Below, in pieces: positions 7,029 through 11,310 of a DNA stretch of 11,310 nucleotides. The DNA lies in contig JAOZKX010000030.1 of NCBI GenBank assembly GCA_029935135.1, positions 1-11,310 on the forward strand, given 5' to 3'. Under the pieces are notes generated by a model. It saw only the letters and a list, made by a program, of their open reading frames with translations, was not told the DNA's origin and ran no database searches. The first letter of the stretch is position 1, and every line of letters begins with the position of its first letter. The position numbers and the translations under genes were made by a program. The DNA comes from Desulfocapsa sp. (GTDB lineage: Bacteria > Desulfobacterota > Desulfobulbia > Desulfobulbales > Desulfocapsaceae).

Positions 7029-7673
7029 ATGAACTATGAAATAAAAAATGTCTGGTCCGTTCTGCTGCGACTGTTCCACTGGGCACTGGTGCTGTCCATT
7101 GTTGTCTTAGTGGTAACAGGGCTGTATATTAACACACCGTGGACAAATACCACCCTGGAGGGCAGTGTTTCCTTCCCCATGGCTTGCATGCGCTATTTTC
7201 ACTTTCTCGCCGGCTACCTCTTCACTGCTGCTGTGCTCGTAAGACTGTTTCTCTATTTTTTCGGCAACCGCCAGGAACGCATCTGGGATATCCTCCCTGT
7301 TACTCCAAGAAACATCAAAAGCCTGACCACCACCCTTGCTTATTACTGCTATATCAGCGATAAGCACGATTCCCGGCTGGGTCACAATGTCCTTGCCGGC
7401 ATGGTCTATATTGTCACTATCGTGGCGGCTGTTTTCCAACTTATCAGTGGGTTTTATATGCTTTTTCCGGAAACAGGCGTCTGGCAGACCCTTGGCAATG
7501 CACTTTTCACCTCTCAGCAGCAGGGACGTTTTGTACATCACCTGCTGATGTGGTATTTTATTCTCTTTGCCTTTAGCCATGTCTATATGGTGATCTGGAA
7601 TGATGTGAAATCTTCGGAAGGACTGATCTCTTCAATCTTTACCGGGAAAAAATTTAAACAGAAGAATGTCTGA
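7029..7673 (+). CDS. hyaC: Ni/Fe-hydrogenase b-type cytochrome subunit (HyaC/CybH family)
   Basis: Integral membrane diheme cytochrome b that takes electrons from the small subunit and reduces (mena)quinone. The 214-residue protein has four hydrophobic segments at about 13-33, 56-78, 120-145 and 168-190. Candidate heme ligands are His17 (LFHW), His58 (YFHFLAGY), His170 or His171 (RFVHHLLMW) and His184 (FSHVYMVIWND). The spacings of 41 and 14 residues match the ligand spacing I recall for Wolinella HydC. GHNVLAGMVY at 119-128 is also typical of the family. An AAAGAGGG lies just ahead of the ATG. The gene begins 24 bases after hyaB and its stop overlaps the hypF start by 8 bases, so structural and maturation genes are one transcription unit. 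Confidence 0.93.
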   Translation: MNYEIKNVWSVLLRLFHWALVLSIVVLVVTGLYINTPWTNTTLEGSVSFPMACMRYFHFLAGYLFTAAVLVRLFLYFFGNRQERIWDILPVTPRNIKSLTTTLAYYCYISDKHDSRLGHNVLAGMVYIVTIVAAVFQLISGFYMLFPETGVWQTLGNALFTSQQQGRFVHHLLMWYFILFAFSHVYMVIWNDVKSSEGLISSIFTGKKFKQKNV

Positions 7674-9993
7674 CACTACTCTAAGCAGGGCGGAAATCAT
7701 TATCCAGGGAACGGTCCAGGGTGTTGGTTTTCGTCCCTTTGTGTATCGACTGGCCAGGCAGAATAAAGTTTTTGGAACCATCTTCAATAATGATCAGGGA
7801 GTGATTATTGAGGCAGAGGCTGCGCGCGCAACCATCCGTGATTTCATAAAAAATATACACTCAACACTCCCCCCCCTGGCACGCATCACATCCCTCCAGC
7901 AGGAGTGGAAATCCCCCCAGAAAGGCTTTACAGATTTTACTATCCTCCCCAGTGTCTGCAGCAAACCCTCTCATGCCATGATTCCTGCAGACATTGCCCT
8001 CTGCAGGGATTGCCTGCGAGACATAACAGAGCCAGGCAATAGACGATTTTCGTATCCTTTTACCAACTGCACCAACTGTGGGCCCCGTTTTACCATCGTG
8101 GAATCCATTCCCTACGATCGGCCCATGACCTCAATGAAATCGTTCCCGCTCTGTCCTGCCTGCAGAGCTGAATATGAAGATCCGGAAAATAGGCGTTTTC
8201 ATGCCCAACCAAACGCCTGTCCAGTATGCGGTCCCAGCCTGACATTTCATGATGCTATGGGAAAACAACTTTTAGTCAGCTCTCCCCTGCAGGAGATCAG
8301 TTTTGCCCTTTGCCAGGGAAAAATTGCTGCCATGCGGGGACTGGGAGGGTTTCATCTTATGGTGGATGCACACTCGGAATGGGCGGTAAACCGACTCCGC
8401 AATAAAAAAGGGAGAAAATCAAAACCCCTGGCGGTGATGACTAAAAATCTGGAATCTGCCGCCAGCTTTTGCCAACTGAGCCAAGAGGCAGAAGAGCTGT
8501 TAAGCGGAACAGAACATCCCATTGTTCTCCTGCCCCGCAAAGAAAACGGTCTTGCCCGCTCCCTCACCCCGAATATTGATATAATCGGCGTAATGCTGCC
8601 CTATACTCCCCTCCATTCCCTCCTTTTTACGCAGGAAGATTGTCCGCAAACGCTGGTTATGACCAGTGGCAACAGGAGTGGTGCTCCCATATTTACCGAT
8701 AGCATGGCTGGCGTTGCCGGGCTCCGAGAAATTGCTGATTGCTTTCTCCTCCATAACAGAGAGATAGTTACCCGGGTGGATGATTCGGTGGTAAAAATCA
8801 CCAGTCGCGGCCCCCAACTCCTGCGCCGGGCGCGTGGCTATGTCCCCTCGGCCACCCCTCTTGATAATACGCTCCCTCCCCTTCTTGCCTGCGGTGCCGG
8901 ATTAAAATCAACCTTTTGCCTGACCCGTGGCCAAAGTGCCTTTCTCTCCCAGCATATTGGCGACTTATTCAACCTGGAATCACTGGATTTTTACAAAGAG
9001 TCCATCGATCATCTCACCAGACTGCTGCAAGTTGAACCTGAAGCTGTGGTCTGCGACCTGCACCCCGATTATCTGAGCAGTCACTTCGCCAGAGAAACAG
9101 GCCTGCCCCTGTACAGGGTGCAACATCACCATGCCCATGCTGCAGCTGTGATTGCCGAACACAATATCCAAGGGAAGGTTCTGGCCCTCATTCTTGACGG
9201 CAGCGGCCTTGGAGACGATAATAGTCTTTGGGGCGGCGAGGTATTAGAAGCTGACTGTTCCAGCTATACACGTCTGGGCTCTCTGACCTCAATGCTGCTG
9301 CCTGGAGGTGACGCTGCTGCTGAGGAACCATGGCGTATGGCACTCTCTCTTCTCTATACCAGTGGCTGCAATCTGGACAATGTCCAACTGGACAGTATAG
9401 AGAAGACGAAACAACAGGCCCTGTGGCAGATGATGAAACAGGGCTTTAATTGCCCCTCAACCACCAGCTGTGGTCGTTTTTTTGATGGTGTTGCTGCAAT
9501 TTTGGGTGTCTGCCTGAAAGCTGACTATGAAGGGCAGGCCGCCATAGAACTTGAGGCTCTGGCCAATCAGGCCCTGGGGAAACAGAGCATTGCAGATCTT
9601 CTGGCATCCTGCTCCCCCCACACAAACATTATCCAGACGGAGCAACGACTGGTGCTGCAGCAGGAAGATTTACTCTCTCTGGTTCTAAAAGAAAAAGCAG
9701 CGGGTAGGGAAACTGCAAAAATCGCCCTTGACTTTCACCTCTGTCTGATAAAGAATCTATTTACACTCTTGCTAAAAATTGCCCAACAGACCAGAAACAC
9801 AACAGTTGTACTGAGCGGAGGCTGCATGCAGAACAGTCTCTTACTTGAAGGTCTTATTATTCTTCTGGAACAGGTAGGTTTCAGCGTCTACACCGGACAA
9901 AACATTCCGGTAAACGATGCTGGTATTTCCCTGGGACAGGCGGTTATTGGAGGTTTACGCCATGTGTCTGGCAGTACCAATGAAAGTGCTTGA
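7666..9993 (+). CDS. hypF: Hydrogenase maturation carbamoyltransferase HypF
   Basis: Cytoplasmic enzyme that uses carbamoyl phosphate and ATP to carbamoylate the C-terminal cysteine of HypE, the precursor of the active-site cyanides. All domains are present in 775 residues: acylphosphatase-like (about 10-97, motif GTVQGVGFRPFVYRLA); two zinc fingers, each CX2CX18CX2C (Cys113, 116, 135, 138 and Cys163, 166, 185, 188); a YrdC-like domain (about 205-390, with GLGGFHLMVDA and KSKPLAVM); and a Kae1-like carbamoyltransferase domain (about 405-765) with VQHHHAHAAA (His487-489, His491), LDGSGLGDD and LSGGCMQN (716-723). The length is normal for HypF. The ATG overlaps the cytochrome b stop within ATGTCTGA and has only a weak purine stretch ahead, so translational coupling is likely. 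Its 3' end carries the hypC ribosome site and start codon. Confidence 0.97.
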   Translation: MSDTTLSRAEIIIQGTVQGVGFRPFVYRLARQNKVFGTIFNNDQGVIIEAEAARATIRDFIKNIHSTLPPLARITSLQQEWKSPQKGFTDFTILPSVCSKPSHAMIPADIALCRDCLRDITEPGNRRFSYPFTNCTNCGPRFTIVESIPYDRPMTSMKSFPLCPACRAEYEDPENRRFHAQPNACPVCGPSLTFHDAMGKQLLVSSPLQEISFALCQGKIAAMRGLGGFHLMVDAHSEWAVNRLRNKKGRKSKPLAVMTKNLESAASFCQLSQEAEELLSGTEHPIVLLPRKENGLARSLTPNIDIIGVMLPYTPLHSLLFTQEDCPQTLVMTSGNRSGAPIFTDSMAGVAGLREIADCFLLHNREIVTRVDDSVVKITSRGPQLLRRARGYVPSATPLDNTLPPLLACGAGLKSTFCLTRGQSAFLSQHIGDLFNLESLDFYKESIDHLTRLLQVEPEAVVCDLHPDYLSSHFARETGLPLYRVQHHHAHAAAVIAEHNIQGKVLALILDGSGLGDDNSLWGGEVLEADCSSYTRLGSLTSMLLPGGDAAAEEPWRMALSLLYTSGCNLDNVQLDSIEKTKQQALWQMMKQGFNCPSTTSCGRFFDGVAAILGVCLKADYEGQAAIELEALANQALGKQSIADLLASCSPHTNIIQTEQRLVLQQEDLLSLVLKEKAAGRETAKIALDFHLCLIKNLFTLLLKIAQQTRNTTVVLSGGCMQNSLLLEGLIILLEQVGFSVYTGQNIPVNDAGISLGQAVIGGLRHVSGSTNESA
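9949..9953 (+). promoter_or_regulatory. Ribosome binding site of hypC inside hypF
   Basis: GGAGG, 8 bases ahead of the ATG at 9962, lies within the last codons of hypF. It fixes the hypC start: the codon run after 9962 begins with the invariant HypC sequence MCLAVP, so in-frame codons further upstream are not used. Confidence 0.7.
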
Positions 9994-10237
9994 AATTCAG
10001 GGAGATCCTGATGATTTCTTAAGCGGACAAATTGCTGTGGTTGATATTGACGGCATTCAAAAAGAAACCCGTCTGGATATTGTGGACAGGTGGCCGGTTG
10101 TTGGCGATTACCTTATTATTCATGCCGGTTTTGCCATCCACACCCTTGATCCGGAAGAGGCGAAAACAAACATCAGGCTGATGCAGGAAATGGTGGAACT
10201 GGTAGAGAAGTCTGAAAGTGCCGTTGGAAAAACATGA
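9962..10237 (+). CDS. hypC: Hydrogenase assembly chaperone HypC
   Basis: Small cytoplasmic chaperone (HypC/HybG/HupF family) that forms a complex with HypD carrying the Fe(CN)2CO unit and hands it to the large-subunit precursor. The 91-residue product starts with the family signature MCLAVPMKV. Cys2 is the essential metal-binding residue, exposed after Met removal. The middle part, with GDYLIIHAGFAIHTLDPEEA, is the usual beta-barrel core, followed by an acidic C-terminal helix. The size is normal. The gene overlaps hypF by 32 bases in another frame and overlaps hypD by four bases (ATGA), so hypF, hypC and hypD should be translated together. Confidence 0.96.
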   Translation: MCLAVPMKVLEIQGDPDDFLSGQIAVVDIDGIQKETRLDIVDRWPVVGDYLIIHAGFAIHTLDPEEAKTNIRLMQEMVELVEKSESAVGKT

Positions 10238-11310
10238 AATATATTGATGAATTTCGGGATCAGAGTCTCGCCGCTCCTCTCCTTGAAGAACTGCACCGTT
10301 CTCTTCACAAACCATTTCGGGTCATGGAGGTCTGCGGCACCCATACCATGTCTATTTTTCGCAACGGTCTGCGCTCATTACTTCCTGAAGGCCTGGAACT
10401 GATTTCCGGTCCAGGGTGTCCGGTCTGCGTCACCTCTGCCTCCCATATTGATGCCATCATGGCCATGGCCGACAGGGCCAACACACGAATTGTCCTCTTT
10501 GGTGATCTCTTTCGGGTTCCCGGCAGCAGTGGGCTGTCCCTGGCCAATGCCTCTTCTCAAGGTGCCAGAGTGGATATAGTCTATTCTGCCATGGACTGTC
10601 TGCATATTGCCCGCAACCATCCAGACGATATGGTTGTTTTTTTGGGCGTTGGCTTTGAAACCACAACTCCAGGTATTGCTGCAACCATCCTGGCTGCAAA
10701 AAATGAAGGTATTGATAATTTTTCTGTTTTTTCCACCCATAAGGTTATGCCGCCACCGCTTATTGCCCTGCTCGATGACCCGGAGCTGCAGATTGATGCC
10801 CTTCTCTGCCCCGGCCATGTGAGCAGTATCATAGGGGCCGCCGCCTATCAACCCCTTGCTGACAACTATGGCCTTGCCTGTGTGGTGGGAGGATTCGAAA
10901 CAGCTGATATTCTGCAGGCCCTTATCATGCTGGCAAAACAGATCAATCGGGGGCAGGCCCTGGTTGAAAATGCCTATACCAGGGCAGTGAGTTGGGAGGG
11001 TAACCCCAGAGCACAGCAGATGGTGTCTGAAATATTTGAACCTGTTGATATGGAATGGCGGGGGCTGGGGGTGATCCCTGGGAGTGGCCTTGCCATTCGT
11101 GACGAATACGCCCACTATGATGCGGAAAAACGGCTCAACATTGAACTTCCAGCCGCAGAAGAGCCCAAAGGATGTCTCTGTGGAGAAATTTTGAAGGGTA
11201 AGGAACAGCCGCCGGCATGCCCTCTCTATGGAAATCGCTGTACTCCCGGAACCCCTGTGGGCCCCTGTATGGTTTCCAGTGAGGGGACTTGTGCTGCTTT
11301 TTATAAATAC
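10234..11310 (+). CDS. hypD: Hydrogenase maturation protein HypD (3' end cut by window edge)
   Basis: Iron-sulfur scaffold protein that, with HypC, collects iron, CO and the two cyanides before delivery to the large subunit. The frame starts at the ATG overlapping the hypC stop and stays open for 359 codons to the last base, with no stop. E. coli HypD has 373 residues, so only about ten are probably missing. Key features are Cys34 in CGTHT, Cys62 and Cys65 in GPGCPVC (redox-active and substrate-binding cysteines), FGDLFRVPGS, GVGFETTTPG, STHKVMPPP and CPGHVSSIIG. The C-terminal cysteines for the [4Fe-4S] cluster lie among Cys314, 316, 329, 336, 345 and 353. No frameshift is seen. It is the last gene visible in the operon; hypE and perhaps hypA or hypB would be expected next, but that cannot be checked here. 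Confidence 0.96.
   Translation, partial: MKYIDEFRDQSLAAPLLEELHRSLHKPFRVMEVCGTHTMSIFRNGLRSLLPEGLELISGPGCPVCVTSASHIDAIMAMADRANTRIVLFGDLFRVPGSSGLSLANASSQGARVDIVYSAMDCLHIARNHPDDMVVFLGVGFETTTPGIAATILAAKNEGIDNFSVFSTHKVMPPPLIALLDDPELQIDALLCPGHVSSIIGAAAYQPLADNYGLACVVGGFETADILQALIMLAKQINRGQALVENAYTRAVSWEGNPRAQQMVSEIFEPVDMEWRGLGVIPGSGLAIRDEYAHYDAEKRLNIELPAAEEPKGCLCGEILKGKEQPPACPLYGNRCTPGTPVGPCMVSSEGTCAAFYKY

Noticed and set aside
9917..9961. Upstream in-frame extension of hypC
   Set aside because: HypC must begin MCLAVP with Cys at position 2 after the initiator Met. The ATG at 9962 has GGAGG at 8 bases, so the longer frame is just open sequence inside hypF.
10378..11115. 245-codon minus-strand open frame
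   Set aside because: It lies wholly inside hypD, whose motifs are complete. Its translation has no recognisable family, so it is an antisense shadow of a well-conserved gene.

Overview
The window looks like chromosomal DNA of an anaerobic or microaerophilic bacterium, most likely a Desulfobacterota (former Deltaproteobacteria, sulfate-reducer-like) species. That is an inference from three traits: a long chemoreceptor with a C-terminal hemerythrin domain (the DcrH type known from Desulfovibrio), a membrane-anchored uptake [NiFe] hydrogenase with its own cytochrome b, and a proteobacterial-type poly(A) polymerase. No marker gene here fixes the genus. There are no tRNAs, rRNAs, CRISPR arrays, insertion sequences or phage genes, and every stretch longer than 300 bases is covered by a gene.

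Layout. (1) Positions 2-88 hold the last 28 residues of an unidentified protein, followed closely by pcnB (103-1440). (2) Convergent with pcnB and only 4 bases away is a large minus-strand chemoreceptor gene (1445-3880) with a complete di-iron hemerythrin ligand set. Its likely Rho-independent terminator lies inside the 3' coding part of pcnB. (3) A divergent control region (about 3881-4164) holds a perfect 12-bp inverted repeat, a candidate sigma70 promoter, and a second perfect 11-bp inverted repeat in the hydrogenase leader whose loop could pair with sequence just ahead of the hyaA start. (4) From 4165 to the right edge runs one compact plus-strand operon: hydrogenase small subunit, large subunit, cytochrome b, then hypF, hypC and hypD. 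The last four genes are separated by overlaps of 8, 32 and 4 bases. hypD runs off the edge, probably only a few residues short of its end.

How the genes work together. The small subunit carries a Tat signal that should export the folded heterodimer to the periplasmic face. Its C-terminal hydrophobic helix and the four-helix cytochrome b anchor the enzyme and pass electrons from H2 to the quinone pool. HypF makes the cyanide ligand precursor, and HypC and HypD assemble the Fe(CN)2CO unit for the large subunit. HypA, HypB, HypE and the large-subunit endopeptidase are not in the window and should lie downstream or elsewhere. The small subunit lacks the two extra cysteines of oxygen-tolerant hydrogenases, so this enzyme is expected to be oxygen sensitive. 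A divergently transcribed chemoreceptor with an O2-binding-type domain is therefore a plausible behavioural partner.

Every protein family here is known. The least explained parts are the two inverted repeats between the chemoreceptor and the hydrogenase, and the terminator nested in pcnB.
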